Assembly (NCBI RefSeq): GCF_001522545.3
Contig: NC_031795.1
Coordinates: 6,192,172-6,256,171, forward strand
Source of the DNA: Parus major
Taxonomy: Eukaryota; Chordata; Aves; Passeriformes; Paridae
Direction of reading: 5' to 3'
DNA: 64,000 bases
The notes under the pieces were generated by a model that was not told the DNA's origin, ran no database searches, and saw only the letters and a list, made by a program, of their open reading frames with translations. Every line of letters begins with the position of its first letter. Positions within the stretch are counted from its first letter, which is position 1. The position numbers and the translations under genes were made by a program. Positions 31,840-43,124 of this stretch are shown here, piece after piece.

Positions 31840-32530
31840 TCCCAATTATCCTCCCAGATTCAAGTTTGTATCCAATCAAAAATATTATTAATGAGAATTA
31901 GGTCATGTTTAATTAGCTGCTGTTAACATAGCAGCTTCCCCTGTCCCAAAAACATCACTTTTTTCTGATATTAACCATCAAGTCGTCTTTCTCACAGCAA
32001 TTATCCCATCAGAACTGGTTGCTCTCACAGTTAACAATTTTCCTCCTAATGCATTAATTGCCCCTGGCTTACCCAGTGTCTAATCAGCAAGGTGGGTATT
32101 AGTTTCTGGGAGTGATTGATTTCAAGGGACTTTGTGATTAATTACATTTTAGCAAACTCTGTTTTGAATCCTTAGAGAAGAGAGGCGTTTTCTGTTTGGC
32201 TTTGAACTTGCTGTGTTGGAGGGATCCAATATTCTGAATTATTCCATTCCTTCTTAAGCACACTCGTCATGAGATGGTGGAGTTTTGTCACTTCTGATTC
32301 ATCTTTGCCCAGAAGAGCTCACCCCAATTGTAGGGTTTGCATTAATAAGTAAGTTTGCTTTAAAAAATAATGATTACATTATATATATCTGCATGTCAGG
32401 CATGGAGAGAGCGGAGTGATCTCTCAAAATGTAATTTGTATATCAATCACTTAACTCGATGGTTTGGGATGAAATGTGCTATATAAATGCAAGGCCATAA
32501 TTTATCTTCTTTCTTCTTGTGTCTCAACTT
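31840..32530. promoter_or_regulatory. AT-rich island with TAATTA cores, candidate conserved enhancer
   Basis: About 690 bp of AT-rich, repeat-free sequence. It holds TAATTA homeodomain-type cores at 31910-31915 and 32139-32144, plus other ATTA motifs near 31880 and 32050. No coding potential is seen. The texture matches vertebrate conserved noncoding elements, but conservation cannot be read from one genome. Confidence 0.35.
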
Positions 32531-32683
32531 AATTGCATCTTTATTGCCCACTCTCACTCCAGAAGCTCGTGCTGAAGGGCTGGGGCAGAGCTGAGAGCTC
32601 AGAGCTCCCTGGATTCAGGGATCTCGTGGGAACCTCCCAAAGCCAGGTCTGGAGCCATTGTCTGCCAGGCATTTCCATGGAAT

Positions 32684-32886
32684 CCCAGAATTCCAGAATG
32701 GTTTGGGTCAGAAGGGACCTCAAAGCTCATCCTGCCATGGCAGGGACACCTCAGGAGCTCCAAACCCATCCAGCCTGGCCTTGGGCACTGCAGGGATCCA
32801 GGGATGCTCTGGGTGTCTGTGCCAGGTCCTGCCCACCCTCCTGGGGAAGGATTTTCCCCAATATCCCATCTAAACCTGCAGCTCCC
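32684..32886 (-). mobile_element. CR1 LINE 3' end, reversed
   Basis: Read on +, it starts AATCCCAGAATTCCAGAATG, GTTTGGGTCAGAAGGGACCT, continues CTGCCATGGCAGGGACACCT, CCATCCAGCCTGGCCTTGGG, GTGCCAGGTCCTGCCCACC and CCCCAATATCCCATCTAAAC. These are reverse complements of the CR1 3' UTR blocks, so the element lies on the - strand. Confidence 0.95.
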
Positions 32887-34542
32887 AGCCCTTGGCTCCG
32901 TCCCACAGACACCTGGTGCATTGATTTTCCAGTGCTAGAAGATGCTCCCACTGATCTGCAGGAGTTGATCTCTGACTCTCTTTAAATTCACATTTGTTAT
33001 GAGCAGAAGGAATTCTCTGCCTGCAACCCCAAAGCAAGAGATCTCCAGTTAATGCACGGATTTCTGCTGGAAGAGGCTTGGGGAGGAGGGAAAGGGAAAG
33101 GGGAGGAAGAAGACCATTTTGTTTACAACCTTTAGGAATTTCTTTACAGCTGGGGCCTTTTCTGAGGGGGATGTACCGATAGATCTCACTGTTCCTGACA
33201 TATTTTTGCCACAGGCTCATTATTTCTCCTTAGAAATGGTCTCATTAATCAAATGTTCTGGGAATGCATGTGATCAGATGTATCAAAATCCCTAATCATC
33301 ACGAAGAAGCAGTGAAAATTCACTTTTGCCTGCAGTTTGCTAGACCTTTCTTTCAGCAGAGACATTTTCCCACCTCTCTCAGCTCTGAGCCGAGGCTGGC
33401 AGGAGCAGCAGGCAGCTGCAGGCTCCAGCACTGCCAATTCCAAAGAGGAAGACCAGGAACAGCAGGTCGTGGGCTACATCTCAAGACACCAGCAAAGCTG
33501 GAAATAACTGCAGGGCTCACTGTGGAGGGATAAATGTCTGGGATTCGTTGTCCCCCAGCCCAGCACGGACAGACACAGCCTCAGGTGCCCATCCAGGTGA
33601 GCACTCCCACTCGAGTTCCCTATGGCCACACTGCTCTAAGCAGCTTCAAGTTATTTGGATCAAGCAAATGACAAATGTGCAAGTGGGGGAGGAAGAGAAC
33701 ACAAGGAATTCAGCAATTTTCAGCATCCTCCCCATTCACCCAACACCTACAGCCCAGCCTGGCTCCTGAGGGGCTGGAGGGGTGAGGGAGGAGATGGAGC
33801 TGTGGGGATTGGGGCAGTGTCAGGAGCTCAGAGCATCATCAGTGCCACCCTCCCACACCTGAACCCTGCCACAGCTGCTGTCCCTGCCCTCCCCAGCCGG
33901 GACAGAGGCAGGAGCTGATCCCCAGGGCAGCGTGGAGCTGGGGCTCTGCAGCCTGGGGGAAAACTGCTGGCACTGGGGGGCACAGGGGGGATGGAGAAAG
34001 TGGTTTTCTACTCGAAAAATGATAAAATTTTGATAACTGCAAGCCAGCTCTACCAGCAGACAGGCAGCTCAGACAAATGTATAAAACATCAAAAGGCAAG
34101 GGATGGAGAGCGGTGCCGGAGAGCTCCAAATATAGATCCCTGCAATGTAATTCATTCCTGAAGCAGAAAGAGGAGACTTTGCCATGACATGTTGTGTTGC
34201 AGACCCATTTCCACGTGTGCAATGAGCCAAGATGAAAAGGATTGCAGAGACCTGTTCATCAGTCTCAGACTGAATGAAAAACCACACAAAAATTAAACAT
34301 GTGCATAAGAAGTTAACAGGAGGAGATGTTCAAAGTGTGCTGAAACATTTTGCAGCTTGCTAAAGAGAGAGAAAAAAACAACCCACCCCAAATTCCATCA
34401 TGTGAAGACTGAAATGATGACAAAGATAGAAAGGACAGATTTGGGATTCAGGTTTTGCAGCTCTCAGTAGAAGGTGTTGAGCTGTTTCATTTGTTGCAGT
34501 TGAAGTGCAAGGGGGATTATTTATGCTGCTGGGAGGAGCAGG
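32887..34542. other. Unique noncoding sequence
   Basis: No gene or repeat family seen. Confidence 0.5.
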
Positions 34543-34650
34543 GCACAGAGCTCTGGAGATGGCATTGTGCTGCACAGAGCCCTCTGAAGGCACAGAGCTC
34601 TGGGGATGGCAGTGTGCTGCACAGAGCCCTCTGAAGGCACAGAGCTCTGC
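34543..34650. repeat. 47-bp tandem repeat
   Basis: Copies begin at 34543, 34590 and 34637 (partial). The unit starts GCACAGAGCTCTGG and ends TGCACAGAGCCCTCTGAAG. The first two copies differ at two or three bases. Confidence 0.95.
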
Positions 34651-35020
34651 TCCTGGAAAAGCTGGAATGATCCCAACGAGCTCTGGGGATGGGCTTGGTC
34701 CCCACCTGAGCTCAGAGCCAGCCAGCGCCTCCAGTCTGCCCAGCATCAACTGCTTCAAAAAAATCAAACCAGGGGAACTTGCAGATGCTCTCCCAGCTCC
34801 TTTTCCCTTAAAGGTGTTTGAGTGGTTTTTTCTCATCCTCCAGCTGAAGAAGAGACCCCAGTGCTGCTGGGGGACCCCTCAGAGCCCCCAGGGGCTGATC
34901 TCCCTCTACCCAGGGACAGCACAGGGACCTTCTGGCAGCAGAATTGTACCTTGGACTTGTCTGGAATTACCAGCTAATTTACTCCTTCTGACTCAGGCAA
35001 TCCTTTTCCATGAGCTCTAA
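34651..35020. other. Unique noncoding sequence
   Basis: Nothing recognisable. Confidence 0.5.
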
Positions 35021-35370
35021 ATATTACTGATTCATCTGCCTCTCATTTCTCTATCAATCCACAGCAGAAGTTCTCTGGAAAAGCAAGTGGGTGTAGGGAG
35101 AATCTCATGATTAGTCAATGCTAATTAATGTCCACTTAGAGTAATTATTAGCAGGGTTTAGTAATTTGTAAATCTGCTCTCACTAAATAACCAGAAATTA
35201 TTACAAGGAATGCTCAGCTGAGAACTTAATTAACCACTGGTGGCATGGATGTTGTTTGGGAATGGTGTGGCAGTGTCCTAAACGCTGTCAGCAAACAGCA
35301 CTGCTGCAGATGTACAGATAGAAATGTAACAAAACTCTTATTAACTCTAAATCAAAGGTTTAATTAGGCA
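35021..35370. promoter_or_regulatory. AT-rich island with three TAATTA cores
   Basis: TAATTA occurs at 35122-35127, 35142-35147 and 35227-35232 within about 110 bp. That is the tightest cluster of this homeodomain-type core I noticed. The sequence is unique and noncoding. The enhancer reading is inference. Confidence 0.35.
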
Positions 35371-36667
35371 GTGATGAGGCCAGGCAGCCCCAGCACTGTG
35401 AGAGGAGCTGTGGTGTGTCCCAGTCCTTGGGGGTTACAGGACTTTATGTTAAAACTGAGGATTAGTTAAAGAGTGGCTGAGTAATTGCCACCCCTCAAAT
35501 CCTCCTCCATCAGCATCCTGTGCTGAAAATGCCGTGTATCATAAAGAGGGGGTTTGGTCTGCAGCAACCCCTGGAGACAGGAAAGCAAGCAATAGTAGAT
35601 TTTAAAACTGGCTGGTTTCAGGCTGCTCGAGCTCCTGAAATCAGAGCCTCCCCCAGGCAGGGGACACTGCCTGCCCTGTCCAGGGCTGTGTGTGCCCCCA
35701 GAGGTCTGCAGGCAGCTGGGCTGGCACTCCCAGAAATAACCTGGAGCCTTTAATGGGCCAGGTGAAGGCAAGGAGGGCAGCAAAGCAGCCCAGGTGAAGA
35801 GTGGGTGGAAGGTGGGGAAAGCACGGCGGTCAGGGATGGGGACAGGGCAGGATGAGGACTCAGCTGAGGCGGGGGAAACGTGAGGATGGGATGGGAGAAA
35901 CACCTTCCCCAGGAGCCTGTGGGGTTTCTGCTGCTGCCACTTTCCCAGGGTGGGGACAGAGGCACCTGGTAAAAATCAGCCAATAATTTCTTCTTCTCAG
36001 AGTCCGCCTAACTCGGGGTTAAAAGGCTGCTCTAGCCCAGCTCTCGGCACTGCCAGGAGCTCAGTGCCAGCATGGAAGGGCTGCCTTTCATCTTTGGAAT
36101 CATCCAGGCATCCTCCAGGGCTTCTTCAGCCACTTTCTGGCCACGTCACACTGGGAAGATGTTCCACAGTGCTCCACACCGTGTGCTCAGCCAGGGCATT
36201 GACATCCCAGGGGCTGTGGAATGTTTGTAGGGAATTATACAGCTGGTTGGAAGTTTGTTGTTGCTATCCCCTCCCCCCCAAGAAATTCTTGTCCTTTTGA
36301 AACCCAAAGCAAGGTTCAACAAGTCTTGGAAATACAAAGACAAAGCTCTGTCTTTCCTCCAGCAAGATGTTGCTGCTATTTAAAGTCTATTATCCTCCCT
36401 CTGCTCACACATTGCCACCATCAGAGTTATAAATGGGCTGGGTGTACAGAGAGGAGAAGAGACCCCCAGGGCAGCAATTACCAGAACTGAATTGTCTGAT
36501 GCAAAAGGCAGCATTACCCCGGTGTAATTTGATCATAAAATAAATTGCATTGCCCATAAAGTTGCTGAATGCTGGAGTTTCCCCTCGAGTTGTTTCCAAG
36601 CATTTGGAGGCAGGAGGGCTGCAGGGGAACAGCCCAGCTCTGGCACCACCACCACCCTCAGACACTG
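35371..36667. other. Unique noncoding sequence
   Basis: Nothing recognisable. Confidence 0.5.
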
Positions 36668-36748
36668 TGCTAGAACCACACAATCCTTTGGGGTGGAGGA
36701 GACCCCCAGGATCAGCCAGACCAACATTTTTAACCTGAGAGCAGGCAC
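36668..36748 (-). mobile_element. Short CR1 LINE 3' remnant, reversed
   Basis: Read on +, CTAGAACCACACAATCCTTT, GGGGTGGAGGAGACCCCCAG, GATCAGCCAGACCAACATTT follows the reversed CR1 3' end ('tagaatcatagaatc.tttgggttggaagagacc..gatcatcaagtccaacc'). It is well diverged. Confidence 0.7.
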
Positions 36749-38249
36749 TGGGAGCTCCATCCCCTTCCCTCTGCCACAGCACAGCCCAACACGAGCTCTC
36801 AGGGCCCCGTTCTCTCTCAGGGCCGTTTGTAGGAAAGGGCTGGGGGTTTTTAGGTTTGCCCAGCTCTGTTTTACAGCTCCCTGCCATGGCTGGTACAACA
36901 CACACGAGGTGACCCCAGCCAGCAGCCCCCAGGCTGGGCAGAGTGGGGATAAACAATTTCCCAGGGAATTCATGGCCAGGGAACATTCCAGAGGTGAGAG
37001 CTGTTTCTGCAGCTCCAGCTGCTCCCTCCTGTCCTGACAGCCCAGCTGCACACACATCCCATCTGCTGCTGGTAATCACACCCTTGCCAGAGCTCTGGGG
37101 ATGATTTCTGCATCTCCTCATTGTCACACCAGAACAAAAACTCCATAATGCACTGGGAATGAAGAGAAGCCTGGGAGAAGACCAGAGGTTATCCCAGGAG
37201 ACCAGGAGGGCTGCAGGAAAGCAATATTTGGATAAATCTGAGGCTCTTTGATGTGAGAGACCAGCTCCTTGTGGTTATGGAGAGATAGGTGAGATCTGGA
37301 AAGATGATTTGGGGAGAAGATCCATCATTTCTATGCCTAGCACTCCTTTCAGTGGGGGCAGTAGTTGTTTTGCCTCTGTTCCCCTTGGTGTTTTTTCATC
37401 ACAAATTTAATAACTCATTAGGATTAATGAATTCAGTTGGAGGTTACTTCCAGGTTAGCCTCATGACGAAATAAATGGCATTGGAAATCCAATTAGACAC
37501 AATCATACAATAATTGTATAAGAACATAATCCCCTCTCTGCAAGAGCAGGACAGGTGCAGCATTTCAAACCCTTTTTCCATGGAAAACCACCAGATTACA
37601 TGCAGTCAAATGGGATTTGCAGCTGGAAATTCATGCAGTCATGCTTATCCTAAGGTGGTGGTGGAATAACGATTGCTGAAGACAAGCCCAAAGATAAACA
37701 CACTTTCAGGGTCACAGGCAGGAGACCTGAGCTTATTAAAGTGTGTTCTAATACTTTTCAAGTTATTTTTCCTTTCCCTGGTGTACTGTGTAGGCCATGA
37801 ACACAGAGGTTCAGAAATTCCCTGTTATTTTTATAGAGACACTACTAAATCTGTTGACCCTGAACAGATCTTGCAAACACAGATTTTTATAAAAGGCAAG
37901 AGAAAAAAAAATGAAAAGGTTTCAAATCTTTGAAAAGAGATCATGGGAAAGCTTCTAAGGGATGAGCATCTTCCCTGTTAATAAAGCCCATGCAGACATG
38001 GACCTTGCTTGTGAGGGGGACTGGGACGGAGCTGCCAAGGAGGAGCTGGACAAGGTGCTTCAGGTGCTCTGGATACGAGGAGCTGATTTCCCTGAAGAGC
38101 AGCTGAGAGACCCAGAGAACATCTGAAAGAGGAGAGAACTGGTGGCTACAGCTGAGAGAGAGAGAGAAAACATATTTTATATCTCTTCCACATATGTATG
38201 TCTATTTTATTTGGATTCCTTTACCCAGAGGGAGTAAAGGGGGAGTACA
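36749..38249. other. Unique noncoding sequence
   Basis: No gene seen. An open frame on the - strand (36405-37127) runs across the CR1 remnant and has no domain. 37380-37530 is AT-rich. Confidence 0.5.
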
Positions 38250-38420
38250 GGGCTTACAGGGGACGGCTGTGGCTGCCCCTGGATCACGGGAAGTGCCCAA
38301 GGCCAGGCTGGATGAGGTTTGCAGCAACCTGGGATGGTGGAAGGTGTCCCTGCCCATGGCAGGGGGAGGAAATGAGATGAGTTTTTAGCCCCCTTCTGAC
38401 CCCAACCATTCTATGATTAT
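38250..38420 (+). mobile_element. CR1 LINE 3' end
   Basis: TGGCTGCCCCTGGATCACGG, GAAGTGCCCAAGGCCAGGCT, GGATGAGGTTTGCAGCAACC, GGTGTCCCTGCCCATGGCAG and CCATTCTATGATTATG give the full CR1 3' order. Its tail runs without a break into a TA-rich microsatellite. Confidence 0.94.
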
Positions 38421-38466
38421 GTATACATATATACATACATATATACATATATATATATATGTATAT
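38419..38466. repeat. TA/TATACA microsatellite at CR1 tail
   Basis: ATTATGTATACATATATAC, ACATACATATATACATAT, then pure TA repeats. It directly continues the octamer tail of the preceding CR1, suggesting that the microsatellite grew from the retrotransposon tail. Confidence 0.92.
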
Positions 38467-39095
38467 CCCTAATAAGCCAGGGATTAACAGCATCAGGAGA
38501 AGCTGCTGTAGATCCCTCCCAGCACTGGCAGGATGCCCCATATATTTTTTTTAGTGTCTTTTGACCCAAAACAATTGTGCCTTTCCCCCTGCTCTCAGGT
38601 GCCTCCCCTGGGCTGGAGGGAGGGCAGAGGAATGTTCTGCTGTGTGTCACAACAACAGGGACAGGAGAACAGCCAGGAGCAGCTGAGCTTTGCAGAGCTC
38701 TTAGGTGGAGTTTGCCTTGTCGGGAAAGCAGCTGGAAATCAGGTCCCAAGGAGTAATTAGCACTACCTAAGTCATCAACAGCCGCTCCACAAGAAAGGAG
38801 TGGGCTCGCTGTGGTGTTGCTGGTCCTTTGTGCCAATTTTCTGATTAATAACATCCCAAGCCACTTGATGCACTATTGATTCTAAATTCAATAAGAACTG
38901 GCAGCTTCTGGCAAGATCACATCATCTTTCCTCAAAAAAATTTCCTTAATATTCAACCTGAGCCTCCCCTGGCCCAGCCTGAGGCCGTTCCCTCTCCTCC
39001 TGTCCCTGTTCCTGGGAGCAGATCCCAAATCCCTCCTGCCAGGGATTGTGCAGAGCCAGAAATTCCCCCTGAGCCCCCTTTTCTCCAAGCTGAGC
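38467..39095. other. Unique noncoding sequence
   Basis: Nothing recognisable. Confidence 0.5.
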
Positions 39096-39165
39096 CCCTT
39101 CCCAGCTCCCTCAGGGATTCTCCAGCCCTTCCCAGCTCCCTCAGGAATTCTCTAGCCCTTCCCAA
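39096..39165. repeat. 30-bp tandem repeat
   Basis: Copies begin at 39096, 39126 and 39156 (partial). The unit starts CCCTTCCCAGCTCCCTCAGG. The first two copies are nearly identical. Confidence 0.93.
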
Positions 39166-40085
39166 GTCTGTTGCCCTTCTCTGGGAAGAGAAGCCCAACC
39201 AATAAACAAAAGCTGTTCAGATCCATTAACAACCTAGGAGAGAAAGGCAAATATATAACAGTGAGCAGAAGGCGGCTCAGAAAGTGTAGAGAAGCCAAGA
39301 AATATTGAGCTTTGATCCAGAGAGAGTATTTCAACAAATGCTGAATGCTTTGCAAATATTCCGTGCTTGCAGGAGCCAAAACACATGGCAGGGGAGGAGA
39401 AATGCTGCCCAAAGCTGCAGGGTGGGCAGCAGGAAAGGGTTCCAGCACACATCTGCTGCCTCTTTGGCTCTGGGAAAAACATCCTTCACCTAAACGTGAT
39501 TTTCCACAGGAGCTGCCACCTCTGACCTGGGAACAAGGCAGCTCCTCTCAAAGCTGCACCTGTGCTGGGTATTTCTGAGCAGGGGGGACATTACCAGTTT
39601 TGTTTCTTAGAATTCTGCAGGAGCCAGAAGAGGAGGTTTTTCCTCACTTTCCAGCAGGGAGCTGCAGTCAGTCAGGGCTGGATTTTCAGGGAGGGAGAGA
39701 GAGGAGATGGAATCACTGCTCTGGATGTGAGGGCTCAGCAGACCCTGGGCAGGAGGTGACAGAACCCAGAACTCCCAGTGGTTCCTTTCAGACTCCTTCA
39801 GCCACAGAGCCACCAGCACTGGTTTTACTGGGCAGCATTGCCCAGGGCTACCCAAACAGTGCTTCTGGCCAGTGCCAGGTGAGGCCAGGCTGGCCCAGCA
39901 CAGCGTGCTCTGCCCTGGGAAATCCAGCCCAAACTCTCATTTTGTCCCTTTATTTATTTATTGCTCCTGATTTCCAGCCCTCTGTGGCTGTGAATTATGC
40001 AGAAGGTGCAATGCAAATGAGCTGAGCTCTGGCAGGGTTAGCACAGCTCCCCGAGCCGGGGACCCAGCTCCACCTGTCTGCAGCA
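39166..40085. other. Unique noncoding sequence
   Basis: Nothing recognisable. Confidence 0.5.
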
Positions 40086-40143
40086 TTTCCTGCAGTGATT
40101 CCTGCAGTGATTCCTGCAGTGATTCCTGCAGTGATTCCTGCAG
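40086..40143. repeat. 12-bp minisatellite (GATTCCTGCAGT)n, left of gap
   Basis: Four to five perfect copies of GATTCCTGCAGT, each with the palindrome CTGCAG, running into the gap. Confidence 0.96.
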
Positions 40144-40520
40144 NNNNNNNNNNNNNNNNNNNNNNNNNNNNNNNNNNNNNNNNNNNNNNNNNNNNNNNNN
40201 NNNNNNNNNNNNNNNNNNNNNNNNNNNNNNNNNNNNNNNNNNNNNNNNNNNNNNNNNNNNNNNNNNNNNNNNNNNNNNNNNNNNNNNNNNNNNNNNNNNN
40301 NNNNNNNNNNNNNNNNNNNNNNNNNNNNNNNNNNNNNNNNNNNNNNNNNNNNNNNNNNNNNNNNNNNNNNNNNNNNNNNNNNNNNNNNNNNNNNNNNNNN
40401 NNNNNNNNNNNNNNNNNNNNNNNNNNNNNNNNNNNNNNNNNNNNNNNNNNNNNNNNNNNNNNNNNNNNNNNNNNNNNNNNNNNNNNNNNNNNNNNNNNNN
40501 NNNNNNNNNNNNNNNNNNNN
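40144..40520. other. Assembly gap, 377 N
   Basis: Run of N with the same 12-bp unit on both sides. Confidence 0.99.
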
Positions 40521-40620
40521 GATTCCTGCAGTGATTCCTGCAGTGATTCCTGCAGTGATTCCTGCAGCATCTCCTGCAGCAGCTCATGCAGTGATTCCTG
40601 CACCATCTCCTGCAGCAGCT
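40521..40620. repeat. 12-bp minisatellite (GATTCCTGCAGT)n, right of gap
   Basis: Four near-perfect copies, then degenerate copies (ATCTCCTGCAGC, AGCTCATGCAGT, ATCTCCTGCAGC), ending in unique sequence at about 40620. Confidence 0.95.
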
Positions 40621-40683
40621 GCCGGTCTCAGCCCCAGCAGTGGGAACTGGGGCTGTTCTGGCCAGCCCCGTGCCAGCCCCACA

Positions 40684-40945
40684 GGTCCCCAGGGATGTCC
40701 CCAGGGGTGTCCCCAGGGATGCCCCAGGGATGTCCCCAGGGATGTCCCCAGGGGTGTCCCCAGGGATGTCCCCAGGGGTGTCCCAGGGATGTCCCCAGGG
40801 ATGTCCCAGGGATGTCCCAGGGATGTCCCAGGGATGTCCCCAGCGATGGCCCCAGGGGTGTCCCCAGGGGTGTCCCCAGGGATGCCCCAGGGATGGCCCC
40901 AGGGATGCCCCAGGGGTGTCCCCAGGGATGGCCCCAGGGATGTCT
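40684..40945. repeat. 12-bp near-palindromic minisatellite (GGGATGTCCCCA)n
   Basis: About 22 units of 11-12 bp: GGGATGTCCCCA, GGGGTGTCCCCA, and 11-bp forms with one C less (GGGATGCCCCA, GGGATGTCCCA). GGGA and TCCC within a unit can pair, so the array can fold into many small hairpins on either strand. Only about 60 bp separate it from an unrelated array that also has a 12-bp period. Confidence 0.97.
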
Positions 40946-42553
40946 CCAGGGGCTGGTCCCTGCTGGGTGTCATTGTCACACACCCACAGTGGGCCCAGCC
41001 GACTGCACCAAGCCAGCCACAGAAATCTGACCACAAAATCAAGGCCATGAATTCTGTCCTTAAAAATCAATTCTCATTTGTGCTTTGGAGCCTGGAAGCT
41101 GCGCTGGCTTCCTCCTCTCAGAGTAGCTGGCACTTAGCACTTGCTCTTTGTTTATTAAACACAAACTTCTACCTTTTTTTTTTTTGTTAAATCCACATTT
41201 AATCTTGCATTTGTGTGCACCAGGGAATAAGAGAAAGGTTTTATTATTTGCATTATTTATGAATGGTATAATTTCAGGGCATCTGTATTAAACTAAAGTT
41301 CTGAGTTTAATAATATTAAACAAGACGAGTGTGTATATTTGTTTCATAAATCCATAAAACCCAATTAACAATGATGCTGCTAATGCTGGGTTCATCATTA
41401 GAAGACTTCCTGTATCTGGACCAGGGTGCTGCACTGGAGGCTTTGATGCATTAGGCCAGAGCCCTGCAAAGCTCTGTAAACTGAAATTGTGCTGCAGCAG
41501 GGTGGGATTTAACCAAGGCTTGGCTTTTTAAATAATTTTTATTATTTTCTTTCTCTCTGAATCTCAGAGCTGATGAACAACACAAGAGATGGGAACTTGG
41601 CTAGAAAATCAGCTTCTCCCAAAGCAAGGCTGATGCTTTGTGTTTCCTCTTCAGCTTTTCTTCCTGCAGTTGTGGCTGTTCCATCCCTCTGCTCCCTGGG
41701 AAAGGTTTCCAGCAGATCTCTCCCCTTCCCCTGCTCTGGGAAGCGTTTCTCTCAGAGCCAGCAGCTCACTGGGCAGTGGGACAGACGGAAAATAGAGTTT
41801 TCTATCAATTTCCCGAGTTCTTTGGTGGAAAAGGCAGAGTTCCAAAGTAAAGCCTGGAGAGCAAAGGGCAGATTAGGGCATTTTCCTGGAACAGTTCATG
41901 AACTGCCAGACCTTTGGGTCTCCTCTCAGTGCTGGTAATTGATTTCTGTGAGAACAGGGTTTGTCAGTCTGGAGGGGACAGATCTGAGAGCTCCTGTGTG
42001 ACACAAGGTGGGGATGCAGTGACCAAAACCTCACCTCCAGAGCCCCCACACCTGAGCCAGAGCTCTCCCTGCTGCTGCTCCTGGAGTCACAGAAACCTGA
42101 GAGATGCTGGGCAGGAGCCAGAGGAGAAAGAACACTCCTGGGGGGCTGCAAGTGGGGGCTGCTCAGAGAAAGAAGAAAGATTTTTGCTAAGAAAAAGAAA
42201 AGGATCCCAGGAAATTCGAATGCAGCAGTGACACAGCGACTCCCTCGCAGTGAGACTCTCCATGTGACTCCTCCACAAGTGGTGGTAGAGAAAATTTTCT
42301 GCTGAAAAAAATTAAATTAGCCTGAAGGTGAAAACTTCAAAGGGGCTGAACTCTGAATCCAACAAGAGCTTTGTGTGCGTCGTGGAGCCGAGAGGAGCAA
42401 GTGTTGATAAAGCACTTCAAAACACTGCCAAGGCTGTGGTCAGGCTCCTCCTGCAGCAGGAGCTGGGCTCTGGGCAGCCCTGAGCACCAGCAGCACCAAA
42501 CGGGGGTGGAAAGCTCTGAAATCCCCCAAAGGGACACAAGGGGAGGGTGGGAG
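40946..42553. other. Unique noncoding sequence
   Basis: No gene or repeat family seen. 41160-41400 is AT-rich and unique, with a poly-T run at about 41174-41185. Confidence 0.5.
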
Positions 42554-42928
42554 NNNNNNNNNNNNNNNNNNNNNNNNNNNNNNNNNNNNNNNNNNNNNNN
42601 NNNNNNNNNNNNNNNNNNNNNNNNNNNNNNNNNNNNNNNNNNNNNNNNNNNNNNNNNNNNNNNNNNNNNNNNNNNNNNNNNNNNNNNNNNNNNNNNNNNN
42701 NNNNNNNNNNNNNNNNNNNNNNNNNNNNNNNNNNNNNNNNNNNNNNNNNNNNNNNNNNNNNNNNNNNNNNNNNNNNNNNNNNNNNNNNNNNNNNNNNNNN
42801 NNNNNNNNNNNNNNNNNNNNNNNNNNNNNNNNNNNNNNNNNNNNNNNNNNNNNNNNNNNNNNNNNNNNNNNNNNNNNNNNNNNNNNNNNNNNNNNNNNNN
42901 NNNNNNNNNNNNNNNNNNNNNNNNNNNN
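42554..42928. other. Assembly gap, 375 N
   Basis: Run of N. The right flank is a tandem array; the left flank is purine-rich but not clearly repeated. Confidence 0.99.
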
Positions 42929-43124
42929 ACACCTGGGGACACCTGGGGACACCTGGGGACACCTGGGGACATCTGGGAACACCTGGAAACACCAGGGGAA
43001 CACCTGGGAACACCTGGGGACACCTGGGGAACACCTGGGGAACACCTGGGGAACACCTGGGAACACCTGGGAACATCTGGGAGCACCAGGGGAACACCTG
43101 GGAACATCTGGGAACACCAGGGGA
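42929..43124. repeat. 10/11-bp minisatellite (ACACCTGGGG)n
   Basis: The first units are perfect 10-mers (ACACCTGGGG). Later ones are 10-11 bp variants (ACATCTGGGA, ACACCAGGGGA, ACACCTGGGGA). Divergence grows away from the gap, as expected at the edge of an array. Confidence 0.96.

Noticed and set aside
36405..37127. 240-codon open frame on the - strand
   Set aside because: Crosses a CR1 remnant at 36668-36748 and has no domain.
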